Positions 1-10,735 of a DNA stretch of 64,000 nucleotides are shown in pieces. Within the stretch, counting starts at the first letter, position 1; each line of letters opens with the position of its first letter. The position numbers were made by a program, and so were the translations under genes. The stretch is from Hydnum rufescens UP504 (Eukaryota; Basidiomycota; Agaricomycetes; Cantharellales; Hydnaceae), in NCBI GenBank assembly GCA_014904985.1, contig MU128961.1, forward strand, positions 185,872 through 249,871, in the 5' to 3' direction. The notes under the pieces were generated by a model. It was not told the origin of the DNA, did not search any database, and saw only the letters and a list, made by a program, of their open reading frames with translations.

Positions 1-957
1 CGTCTTGTTCTCCCCGTCTGGGGAAAGTGAGTTTTCAGAAACACACATCTTCGCATGAAGTACAACCGTACAGTCATAGTCCTTTTGATCGACAATGATG
101 GCAGGATCAGTGGTCGCACCATATCTATGATGCCATGCAAGGTTTGGGCTGGTCTTGCTATGGGAAGGCTCGCTATAATGTTCTCTAATTGGAGAGGGTA
201 GTGCCACTAAGTGGATCCTCCAGAAATTCTTGCTGACGCTATTTATTGGACAGGTTCATGCATCGAGACAAATTACAAGTCATGGGCAGAACAAGAGGAT
301 AAAGATTCGATCTCATCCATTAATTGAGCCGTGGTTATTTTATAAGTTCCCCTCCAATCAAGCAATGTACCGTCTGGAGAGAGAGGACGACAACACGTCA
401 CTCAGGAGACTTTGAACCACGCTTGCAAAGGTATGCCTTTGCAAATGCATCTCATTGAAAGGTTACTGAGTGGCACATCTTGCATCATCAGATTCTTAAT
501 GTGCATATCAACAAATCCCCCTGCATGCTGGCAAGGCATCTTGACCAGATCTTGGAATTTGCAGTAGTAACAAGGATTTACGGTCTAAAATGAGGGAAAC
601 CAATCGTACACTTGTAAATACAGGCCTTACTCTGTCTGGACTTTATTTGGAAAAACTTTGTACTATAAATCAACAAAAAAGACTTGCTTCACATCTTCCA
701 AATATTTCATCTGAGATGCAAATTCAAGTATGCTATGTACATTTGAGTCGGCTCTATATTGTGCTCAGAGCTCATATCAATATCTCAAGAACCCCACTGT
801 GCTGTGGATTGCTCAGACAGCAGTGGCCCAGGACGGGCAGGTTGGAGATAGGTACCACATTAGTCTCCTGATCTTAACTTTTTTGACCAGCCTCGAGAGG
901 GTCCATACTCAGGCTTCATGACCACAACCATGAGACTCCAGATGCAAACTGTGGTGT
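1..957. other. No recognisable gene; decayed transposon flank
   Basis: This stretch contains only short unconnected open frames (61-93 codons) and no domain or motif I can recognise. It leads into a tandem repeat and a KDZ transposon, so it is most likely transposon flank or an older decayed insertion. I see no promoter, tRNA or terminal repeat in it. Confidence 0.4.
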
Positions 958-2045
958 TGGTTCCGCATCTCATCCATATCACAAAATCTGTGGACAGACA
1001 TTCCACTTGGTCTGTACATTCCAGATTTAGGTGATTTACCAACTTCTTGATTTTCTGCTACCTCCCACTCTGTCGAAGCACGTTTTCACCTATCTTTGTT
1101 ATCATAAAAACCTGCGGGTGGTCTGTCTACCTAATCTGTGAGCCCAGTTTTAGACAGCCTATCAGTTTCTCAACATCTTGCTACCCACAACATCAAGCCA
1201 GTGGTTTCACACTCATCTCCAACCAGTGTTTTCGCAACTCATCCCCTCATTCTCCATATCGTAAAACCTGTGGATGGACGTTCCACTTGGTCTGTGCATT
1301 CCAGATTTAGGCGATCCATCTACATCTCACTACTCTTGTCACTTACCTATTGGTTGAGGCATGTTTTTTCAACTTGCCTTATCTTCGTTATCATAAAACC
1401 TGCGGGTGGTTGCCCTGTGAGTCCTAGGGTTAGGCAGTCTATCAGTTTCTCAACATCCTGCTGCTCAACAGCATCGAACTGGTGTTTCAACACTCATCTC
1501 CAACAAGTGTTTTTGCAACCCATCCCTCATCCATATTGTAAAATCTGTGGACGGACATTCTGCTCGGTCTGTGCATTCCAGATTTGGGCATCCATCTACT
1601 TCTGGACATCTGCTACTCTCGTCACTTACCTATTGGTTGAGGCACATTTTTTCAGCTTGCCTTATCTTCGTTATCATAAAACCTGCGGGGTGGTTGCCCT
1701 GTGAGTCCTAGGGTTAGTCAGTCTATCAGTTTCTCAACATCCTGCCACCCAACAGCATCGAACTGGTGTTTTCACACTCGTCTCCAACAAGTGTTTTTGC
1801 AACCCATCCCCTCATCCATATTGTAAAATCTGTGGATGGACATTCCACTCAGTCTGTGCATTCCATATTTGGGCAATTTATCAACTTCTGGACTCCTTGC
1901 TACTTTACTGGACCAAAACAGCATGTCTGCTCTGCAAGATCCAGGTTTAGGTGATCTCTCGATTTATTCCACTACCTTCCACCATGTTTGTTGTCTGTAA
2001 AACCTGTGGACGAACATTCTACCCAGTCTGTACATTCCAGGTTTA
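958..2045 (+). repeat. ~285-bp tandem repeat, about 3.5 units
   Basis: The anchor AAAA(T/C)CTGTGGA recurs at about 983, 1263, 1540, 1825 and 1999, spacings of 280, 277, 285 and 174 bp. A second anchor, AAAACCTGCGGG, recurs near 1107, 1396 and 1678. Units share whole sentences of sequence but differ by substitutions and small indels, so this is an aged minisatellite. Each unit can be read as a small Cys-rich peptide (CKxCGRTFxxVCxFQ) directly followed by GTTTAG, which could serve as a splice donor. Only the last unit has an ATG in a good context (1984). That suggests, but does not prove, that an initial transposase exon was multiplied. Confidence 0.75.
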
Positions 2046-2196
2046 GGCAGTTCACACATCTGTGGCATTTCGCTTGATTGTCTTCTCTGCTTCCATCTCA
2101 CTGTGAGTATTCATCATTGTTATCACCTCTTGTGCGGGTTATTGAATGCCACTTCTCAGGCTTGCAACTGGCATTATACAAAACCGCACCTGACTG

Positions 2197-5100
2197 TTGT
2201 CTCTATCCATGCCCTTGAAATCCTCTGATATCCACTCACCCCATCAAGGGAATAGCTCCCAACACTCTCGCAAGTGTAAACAACATTCGAGCCCACTGGG
2301 AACATCACCCTCCCTATCACCATCCACCATGTACTCAAGTACACTCAACAAAAGCATGAAGATGTTTAAAGCTGTGACGGATTCTGTTTCAAGCGTAAAG
2401 GAAACTGCTTCTGCCCACAAGACCCCAAAGGCCAGGAGAGTACCAGCCGCACTGCCTACCCAAGACTACCGTCAACTCTATGCCCTCGCAAGACACTGTC
2501 TCAATCCGCATGCAGCACAGAGCATCTGCACCAGGCTCAACTTGGAAGTTGACAGAAATACTGGTACATTTGTGGCAGTTGTGCCAACAGTGCGAAGTAC
2601 CAGACATCCCGATCAGCACCCCGCGCCAGTATCTCTAAGCCCCATTACCACCGAAATAAGCAGCCTTCCGAGGCCTCTCATAGTGCCCATCCTAGTTCAT
2701 CTATGTTTTCTGGATTATCGAAGAGGCTCAGGAACAGGTGCAGCAATGTTGGCTCATCCCTAGGGCGACTGAGCAGCCATTTGTCATTCGATATCCTGAT
2801 CCATGCGGAGGTCAGAATGAACACTCTGTTGAGAAGAAGCTGTCTCGCCATGCATGTCGGCAGGCTGCTGCGGCACATCATTGGGATCGGGATGTCATAC
2901 CTGCCTTGATTCGTCCATACATGGAATACATGCACGAATCACAGCGAGGGCAGGCGCCTTTGGACTCTCCATCAATCCATTGCTCTTGTACTGGTCATAC
3001 AGTGTTGAAACAGGTGATTGCTGTATATATGGATCATGAGTACATGGTTTATACTTGCTTGGACCAGAAACTGACCACCTTTGACTTAGGCCTAGACTAT
3101 ATTGAACTCCCATTTGCCCCTGCGCACCTGCCCTGTGCAGCTGGTGAAGTGGGTCTATTTCCCTGCTCACCAGTCCATCCAGCCCTTGCTGTAAGCCTTG
3201 AAATGCTGGAGTTTGTGTCTGAATTATTCGTGCATTTGGCTCCAAATGAGGCAGCATGGGCAGATATGCTAGTGAAGTTCTTAGCCAGGCGGGGCCATGT
3301 ATTCAAAGCCCAGGATTCGCTCCGTGACGATTTGGTTCTGCTCTAGCCCAATACCAGGTCTTAGTGGCGTTGTTGATGCTGAAATCAACAAGCAGATCAG
3401 TGTTGCTCGCCATGAGGTCCTATCTCATGATCCTGCTGACTGGGACAACGTTGCTCCGGAGACGATAGTGCTGCCCAAGCTTGATGAATCCACACCTATA
3501 ACAGCTCGATTGTATGTCAGTGCACGTACTGATGGCCATTCCATTCGGAGAGCCCACCACTTCTACAATGAATTGATCTCATTGAAGGAAGTGCAAATGA
3601 ACCCACCACGTCATCACTACCCTTAGGCTCATGTAGTGGTCCGACCCTTGTGTACTCCATCTGACTATCTTCACTCACGTTGCCCGCTATGCTTTGGAGC
3701 ATGTAACAAAGCTGGGGACAGCAAACTGTGAGTAATGCATAATATATTCTTATGCTTGTCTTACTGATATACTGGTTATGTCTTTTAGTCCAGAGTTCTT
3801 CTTGTGCCTTGATGCATGCTTTGCATCTGACGAAACAAGGATATGATCATCCGTCCAGGCCGCAAAAGCAACCAAGGCAGCAAAGATCCTTGTATTATTC
3901 TGCAGGAACTCGTGAACTACCCCGGAGCTTCCTGGAAGCATGGAAGCAAGGGTGGAGGGCAGACCCTGCCAAGTCAACAACCGTCTACTACACGTGTGTT
4001 AAGAAGGGTGAGTATGCAGGCCGATGTTGCAGATACTGAGGATGACCATGTTGAGCCGGGGTTGCATGTCCAAAAACTCATACCTTGATAGCTGTGGTGA
4101 GTCTTTCATGGCTGCTGATTGGAGGGAGAGTGAAGACTCCTGGGGGGCACTTCTCGGACACTGGTGTGATGGCAGGTGTTGCGTCATGAGCGAGTCATTG
4201 TCTGGGGCAATATGTGACACCCGGCAAGCAGCAGTTTCTATGCACTGGCCATAATTGACTTTGTTATGGCCCAGCTGCCTGTAGACTGGCAGAGTTGGCA
4301 TTCTCTATGATGTCGGCTGTCAAATTCACCGAAAGTGCTCTCAAGTGGAACCTGGTCCACATGCTGGATACCCCGATCGTATTTGGGATTAGTGTATTCC
4401 ATGCATATGGCCATCAGTGGGTATGCCAACTGTGGTATCATCCTCGGAAAAGTACGGCCACCTACGTCTCACTACCCTTAGGCTCATGTAGTGGTCCCGA
4501 CCCTTGTGTTACTCCTCTGACTATCTTCGCTCACATTGCCCGCTATGCTTTGAGCACATAACAAAGCTGGGGACAGCAAACTGTGATAATGCATAATATA
4601 TTCTTATGCTTGTCTTACTGATATACTGGTTATGTTCTTAGTCCAGAGTTCTTCTTGTGCCTTGATGCATGCTTTGCATCCGACGAAACAAGGACTATGA
4701 TCGTCGTCCAGGCCGCAAAAAGCAACCAGGCAGCCAAGATCCTTGTATTATTCTGCCAGGAACTTGTGAACTACCCCGGAGCTTCCTGGAAGCATGGAAA
4801 GCAAGGGTGGAGGCAGCACGCCCTGTCAAGTCACACAACCATCATACTACACGTGTGTCTAAGAAGGGCGAGTATGCAGCTGATGTTGCAGATACTGAGG
4901 ATGACCATGTTGAGCCAGGGTTGCATGTCCCAAACTCGTACCTTGATAGCTGTGGTGAGTCTTTCATGGCTGCTGATGGAGGGAGAGTGAAGACTCCTGG
5001 GGGGCACTTCTCGGACACTGGTGTGATGGCAGGTGTTTGTCGTCATGACCGAGTCATTGTCTGGGGCAATATGTGGACACCTGGTGAGCAGCAGTTCTAT

Positions 5101-6956
5101 GCACTGGCCATAATTGACTTTGTTATGGCCCAGCTGCCTGTAGACTGGCGAGTTGGCATTCTCTATGATGTCGGCTGTCAAATTCACCGAAGTGCTCTCA
5201 AGTGGAACCTGGTACCATGCTGGATACCCCGAATCGTATTTGGGATTAGTGTATTCCATGCATATGGCCATCAGTGGGTATGCCAACTGTGGTATCATCC
5301 TCGGAAAAGTGACAGCTGGGGTCTCACTGATGGAGAGGGTTGTGAGCAGTCTTTGGAGTGATCTCCGGCGCCTCATTCCGAACCTCCATGTTGCTGGTTT
5401 TCATCGCCGATTGTTCCTCTTGGACGTCCAGATTGAACACCTGGACCGTTCAAAGATGTGTGAAGCTGGTGTCTGGTTGGAGAAACGAGTTAAAGCAACG
5501 AAGGCACAGCTTGCTCTTGTTGAGGAGAAAAGAGCTAGGATCCACTACAGCAACGAGTATCTGCAGCTGCAGTTCAAGGAACAACGGGCCTATCAGAGCC
5601 GACCCCTGGAGCGACAATCAAAGAAGAAAGGCTTCCACGCTGTTGAGAAGATTCTATCTGTCCATCACCGTCTATATGTAGCTCAAGATCTTGTTGATGT
5701 TCTTCAGAAGCAACTACTGTCTGTACCAGTATCGGACACTGTTGCCAGCCGGAACGAAATTGCGGAGATTACATCTGCACTTGTTGAGCAGGAGAAAGTT
5801 GTTGTTCGGCTGTCAAAACAAGATGACGATTTGACGGCGGTCCTCAAGCTGGGAGACCCCATGTCATACGACAATCTTATGAAAATGAAGGAGCACCCTT
5901 GGTTTGAACACCAGCTCAATATGCGTGCTCTGAAGGCACGTATCATTGCCAAGGCCTGCCAGAAGAATTTCGAGATGGACAATCTCACTGGTGCCTTCAG
6001 GAGCAAAGCCGTCAGTGAGCAACCTATACTAGGTAGAAAGCTTATAATATTTTACTAATTAGCGTTGTTATTTTAGACCACAATACAATGGAACATACCA
6101 GCAAGGCCTTGAAACGGCGCTATCACTCTGTCAAAAGCCTTGTTGTGGATTACAATAAACGTCGTCAGAGCATGATCAAACTCCGTGGCCGGCGAGGGAT
6201 TCCTCGGAATGCAGTCATCCCTCCCCCCATCGACATCAAGGGTCTTTTCAACCTTGATGTGGACAATGACATCTGGCAGGATGTTGGGCTTGCGGATGAC
6301 GAGTTTGAGGGGAAGGTGCTGCCTTGGCTTGGTGATGAAGATGTCCGAAATGGCATCCGACTTGTTCAAGAACTCACAAATTGTCGTGATGAGCTTTCTC
6401 TCTGTGAACGGGAGCTGTACTCATTGCAGCTTTGGTTTGAGGAAGAATCTGCGGCACTCATGGCAGCTTTGGGGGCTTGCGAAGGTGAGGAATTGATATT
6501 TCCATTTGTTGAATAATCTGCTGACATGGCCTGTCCTATAGGGGACCCTGATGTACATTTCCTCATGCTAGAGCGTGTCCAGTGGCTTACAGACTTGGGC
6601 AGGAGGTGGGAAGCTCAATTAATACTTTGTGCCCAACAGATGTATCGGACAGACTGGATGCACCTGATGCACAGAACACCCTCAGCAAACCTCAGTTGGA
6701 TCGCATGACTGTTTTAGCAGAACATGCTGGGATCCAACAACAGACAAGGCAACCTCTAGATGTTCTCCACAACCTGGATGCTGAGGAGAGTGTGGACAGC
6801 TCTGATGATGAGGAAGACTTTGAGCTGGAACCTGCTCCCATACCCGGGGATTCTGCCCTCATTGCTGCCATGGACTTGGTTGATAAGAATTGTTCAAGTG
6901 ATGGAGGGAATGAGGTAGATAGCAGTGATGAAGAGGAATCTTCTAATGAGTTATAA
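2197..6956 (+). pseudogene. KDZ transposase, frame-broken
   Basis: This is a transposase of the RNase-H-fold type that mobilises KDZ elements. Visible in order: a Ser/Lys-rich N-terminus (2197-2700); a cysteine-cluster-associated domain with GLFPCSPVHPALAVSLEMLEF (about 3150-3215) and CPLCFG; LCLDACF (about 4651); LDSCGESFMAAD (about 4940); a CRHD segment; GNMWTPGEQQFYAL; GILYDVGCQIHR; FHAYGHQWVCQ (about 5260); and GLTDGEGCE (about 5320). A Lys/Glu-rich coiled-coil C-terminus follows to 6956, ending acidic (SSDDEED). These blocks are hallmarks of KDZ transposases. The frame slips by one base between GEGCE and the following LWSDLRRLIP, and the 3607-4454 copy has several more slips. Introns near 3727-3788, 6030-6076 and 6486-6541 look genuine. 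The family call is firm; the protein is not intact. Confidence 0.8.
3607..5311 (+). repeat. Tandem duplication (~850 bp x 2) inside transposase
   Basis: Copy 1 is about 3607-4454 and copy 2 about 4463-5311. Both run from CTACCCTTAGGCTCATGTAG to ATCATCCTCGGAAAAGT. They match closely over the full length. The differences are mostly single-base indels, many of them in short homopolymers (for example AAAAGCAACC against AAAAAGCAACC). Copy 1 is the more frame-shifted. Only copy 2 joins in sense to the downstream domain. Confidence 0.85.
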
Positions 6957-7036
6957 GTTTTTGTAGTACCTACAGGTTTGTACGTGACCTTGGAAAATAA
7001 TTATTGGTTTGAAGTTATTTTCCTAAGTTATTTTCT

Positions 7037-7211
7037 GGGGCCCCTAGTGCTGAACTTACAAAATGTATGGCCTTTGAAGTTGGTTCCGAGGGGCCCCAGG
7101 GGCCCCTGGGGCACCTCCAGGGGCCCCTGGGGCCCCTGGGGCCCCTCCAGAGGCCCCAGGGGCCCCTGAGCTCCCTTGTTGATACCCCGAGGGGTCCCCT
7201 GGGGCCCCAGG
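7037..7211. repeat. GGGGCCCC-rich low-complexity tract
   Basis: The tract is built from irregular repeats of GGGGCCCC and CCAGGGGCCCCTGG units, nearly all self-complementary and able to form hairpins on either strand. It reads as a Gly/Pro-rich peptide in several frames, but there is no sign that it is coding. It separates the KDZ element from the next gene. Confidence 0.8.
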
Positions 7212-7301
7212 CCTATATATCTAACTAGATGGTTTGAATGCAACTCTCATTGTATCTAGTTAGACATAGATAATTGGCTGACCAGCCTGGCTAGCCACGC
7301 A

Positions 7302-9436
7302 ATGCTGCATTGTATTAGACACATAGACCAGATTACGAACCAATTCCACATCCTCCTTCCCTCCACCTATGATCGGGACTGGCACTTTGGCTCCATGTGG
7401 ATGTATCTCCTACAGCAGGGATTGACTCCAGCCCCGGCTTGGAAGGCCGTCCATGTTGCCCAGGAGATTCGAAGAAGAGTACTTGACATGACAGGGTTCA
7501 CCAATATGGCCTTCCGCATCATATTATACATCATCTGCTTCAAGGAATGGCTCCACCCCCCGCAGTTCCAGATGACAGTGCATCTCGCCGGACTCATCGT
7601 ATCAAAACAGGATGCTCGCTCCCGACTCATCGGTGAGGGACTTGCGCAATTGGGAGTCCCAATATGGGCGATGGAAATAGAGAACGAGAACCCTCCCCTC
7701 GAGCTTCTCCCCAGGGGAACGACTCAAAACTCGCCCTTGTGGATTGCGGCCGAACGAGAGATCCGTGAAAAGCACCCCTCCTGGAGAATGATGGACCCTT
7801 ACCCTCACAAGGTCATCCAGGAGAGGTTCAAGCAGAATGTCCGAGAGCAGTTCTCTCAACGTTTGGTGGGCCCACCGGAATATGCATGGGTAATGAAGAA
7901 AAATCACCCACGGGAGATGAGGCACACCAGCCCTTACTACCGACATCACCCAGCGTACTTCCGCAAAGCCCGGGTCCACCAGGTGAAGTCTACCTGGAGG
8001 GGCTGCTCCGATGGCTGTCGCAGATCCAGGAAGGTAACTACCTGCCAGTGCTGAAGGAGCTGCAGGAATGTTTAGGAGAGGCGACGTTACCCCTGACCAA
8101 GTGGGCCAATCATGAATTCTCTCCTCCCCCCCCGGCCTTCCTCCACCAGAATTACCCGATGTGTCGCGAATGGATGGAATGCAAGGGATATGAATGGTGT
8201 GAGCCCGAACCTTTCCCTGAACCAACCCTACAGACAGAGTTGGCGGCACGCTTAATTGACCCTTCCATCCGCACTCACAGCGCTCCCCCTGCTCTGCTGG
8301 AGTGCCTTGAGGATGTAGACCTCTGTTACCCCTCCACTCCAGGTGCAGCAAGAAGGTCCTGTGCTGAATCGCCAGAGGAGAGATGAGTACGCCAGTGACA
8401 CGACACCCCTTCCTATCCTGAGGAAGAACTTGCGCCATACGAAGACTTCGAATCTCAGGAGGATGGTGATTTCACCCTGCCGGAAGGGGCCGCTCTCCTG
8501 TCTGACGAGTCCATCACCAAAGAATCGGGGATTGTGCCACCTACCACTGACCCTGATGAAATCTGGGGAGAAACCAAGACGCGAATGGAGAGGTTCCCAG
8601 TGGAATTATCCCCATTCGTGTACTTGAATTCCCCTAGGCAATTGGAGGAGGAACTAGTCGAATGCTATGGTTCTGGGGTCAAAGAGTGGCTCTATGAAGA
8701 ACCCTGGCTCATCCTAGTCTTTACGCTGTGAGACTGCGCATGCAGGGCCCTCGAGAGCCAAAAAGGGGCAGCGAAGTTCTACCCCTTGGAGCCCTCAGCA
8801 CGCACCCAGCCATACAAGGAAGGAAAATATCACACGTGGAGTGAGGAAGTACAGAACCAGATCTTAGAGACGGTCAAGATACATCGCACTGGGCGTAAGA
8901 ACAAATGTCCTATCCCAGAAATGGTCCTTGTAAGCAGCAGTCTAACTCACCCCCCCGGCATGACATTCAAATCGGCCGACCTCATGCGGGTGTTCTACCC
9001 CCAAGGCCCCCCTCAGATTTTCGGGACCTTGCAAAGCCTCATGTCGCGATACTTGATCTCACCCCTAATCGTGATCCGATATCTTAAGCAGAGGGTGAAT
9101 CATCTCAAGCAGAGGGTGAATCATCTCAAGCCTATCGAACGTCCGTTCACTGCTCAGATCATCAAGGCCACGAACGAGGTATTAGGGGTACTCGGGAAAC
9201 ATCTATCATACGAAGATCCCGTCAAATTCAACATGCAAATCCCGTTCCTAGGCCCCCATCGTGACGTCCTCATGTGGCTAGCTCACGCCATCCCGGAAGT
9301 CGACCCTACCTCTATTGGGGCCTGGGGCACATACACCGGTGAACAATTTAGATGGAACAGGTGGTTCGAAAGGTATGAGATTACGTTGGACGACCTAGGT
9401 ATCGAAGACCTCGGTCTCCTGGAGCAAGAATCGTAG
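7302..9436 (+). CDS. Uncharacterised protein, multi-exon or frame-broken
   Basis: I do not recognise the family. The coding signal moves between frames. The segments are 7302-7900 (hydrophobic helices, ends PPEYAWVMKK), 7886-8386 (GEVYLEGLLRWLSQIQEGNY, Pro-rich), about 8380-8730 (acidic, PYPEEELAPYEDF then GETKTRMERFPVELSPF) and 8786-9436 (ends LGLLEQES). The joins at about 8390-8440 and 8730-8790 need either introns or single-base shifts. A perfect 21-bp tandem repeat at about 9083-9128 doubles the heptad HLKQRVN, suggesting a coiled coil. Codon use and length are gene-like, about 650-700 residues in all. It sits between a KDZ element and an LTR, so it could be transposon cargo or a lineage-specific gene. 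The start is uncertain. Confidence 0.4.
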
Positions 9437-9756
9437 CGTCCATGCTGGGGGGCTCTGTAATATAGTACTCAAGGTTCCGTATGTACATAATTGTTATTTC
9501 CCCATTCGTCCCGTCCTCTGTACGATTACATAATAGTGTGGCCGTGACGATTCTAAGTCGCTGGTGCAGCGGAATCAAATTCATCTTTTTTGCCTGGACT
9601 CCTTCGCTCTCGCAAGACCTGTGAAACTACACAGCCACGTGACCTAGTCACGTTATGACTCACTCAGCGAAGCTACCCAAACCGTCGCCACAGAGCACAG
9701 TGTTAAGAAGGATAAGGGAGAGTCGTGTACGAGCGCAACTCTACTAAGTAAGCTCT

Positions 9757-10730
9757 TGTCAGGGTTCGCCCCCAACTCCGGTCTACTCCGGTCTACTCCG
9801 GTCTACTCCAGTCAACTCCGGTCCTCATCCGCCCACCTCCAGTCCGGTTCTCCACTTATTTCCCTTGCCCAAGTCCACTTTGCTTCTGGCTTGATTCCGG
9901 TTTGACTCCGGTCCAACCCTATCTTGGTTTCATTTCCTTTTCATTTCCCTTTCATTTCCCATTGCTTCCGGTTCACCCCCTGGCCGAGTTCCTGTTCCTG
10001 TTCCTGTTCCTGTCCCCCTTGTAACCACCTCCAGTTTAGCGATCACTCCCCCGTAGTATAGTCATCATGTATAAGTAGTCCGAGAGCGAAGTCCAGAGAC
10101 CCCAGCTTTGGTCTCTCAGGATTTCTGCTGTTACTCCGGACTACAGGTCAGCCTTCATGTATTCCGTATTCATATTACATAATCTCAGGATTTCCGCTGT
10201 TACTCCGGACTACAGGTCCGAGTATTTTCCAGTTGACTCTGCGAGCTTAAGGACCGCTGTGCTCGTTTCCGCCTAGTCCCTCCGGCTGCTGGATTGCCTC
10301 TCCGTCCCCTCCTATCTTCGTTATCTCATTCCTGCCCGGATTCTCTCAGTCATAGTCATCATGTATAAGTAGTCCGAGAGCGAAGTCCAGAGACCCCAGC
10401 TTTGGTCTCTCAGGATTTCTTGCTGTTACTCCGGACTACAGGTCAGCCTTCATGTATTCCGTATTCATATTACATAATCTCAGGATTTCCGCTGTTACTC
10501 GGACTACAGGTCCGAGTATTTTCCAGTTGACTCTGCGAGCTTAAGGACCGCTGTGCTCGTTTCCGCCTAGTCCCTTCCGGGCTGCTGGATTGCCTCTCCG
10601 TCCCCTCCTATTCTCGTTATCTCATTCCTGCCCGGATTCTCTCGGACTCTAGCCGGACTTACACCGGACTTAGCCGGAATTATCTGTGTTTATATTTGTT
10701 TGGTGCTCTCGTCGCAGCGTGGCCCTGACA
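9757..10730. mobile_element. Solo LTR, 974 bp, with 5-bp target duplication
   Basis: The element begins TGTCAGGG and ends CCCTGACA, a perfect 8-bp inverted terminal repeat of the TG...CA form. It is flanked on both sides by GCTCT (9752-9756 and 10731-10735), a 5-bp target-site duplication as made by LTR-retrotransposon integrases. There is no gag-pol between, so this is a solo LTR left by LTR-LTR recombination. Inside are a CTCCGGTCTA-type microsatellite (9771-9830), a TATA-like TATAAGTAG, and a 294-bp tandem duplication. The orientation of the parent element is probably +, from the TATA placement. Confidence 0.9.
10058..10648 (+). repeat. 294-bp tandem duplication within the LTR
   Basis: Unit 1 is 10058-10351 and unit 2 is 10352 to about 10648. 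They are nearly identical and each contains the TATAAGTAG box, so the LTR has two promoter copies. Each unit itself holds two copies of a roughly 30-bp segment around GCTGTTACTCCGGACTACAG, a nested duplication. Confidence 0.9.
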
Positions 10731-10735
10731 GCTCT

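Larger units (their letters stand above)
1984..6956 (+). mobile_element. KDZ-family DNA transposon, degraded
   Basis: The span encodes the pieces of a KDZ (Kyakuja-Dileera-Zisupton) transposase, a DNA-transposon family abundant in mushroom fungi. A possible first exon starts at 1984 and the last recognisable coding segment ends at 6956. I could not identify terminal inverted repeats or a target duplication, so the true ends are unknown. The GC-rich tract at 7037-7211 lies just outside the coding part. An internal tandem duplication (3607-5311) and several frame breaks make the element non-autonomous as written. Confidence 0.8.

Noticed and set aside
7602..8438. 278-codon minus-strand frame
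   Set aside because: Overlaps the plus-strand gene at 7302-9436, which has better length continuity and sequence texture; no motif on the minus strand.
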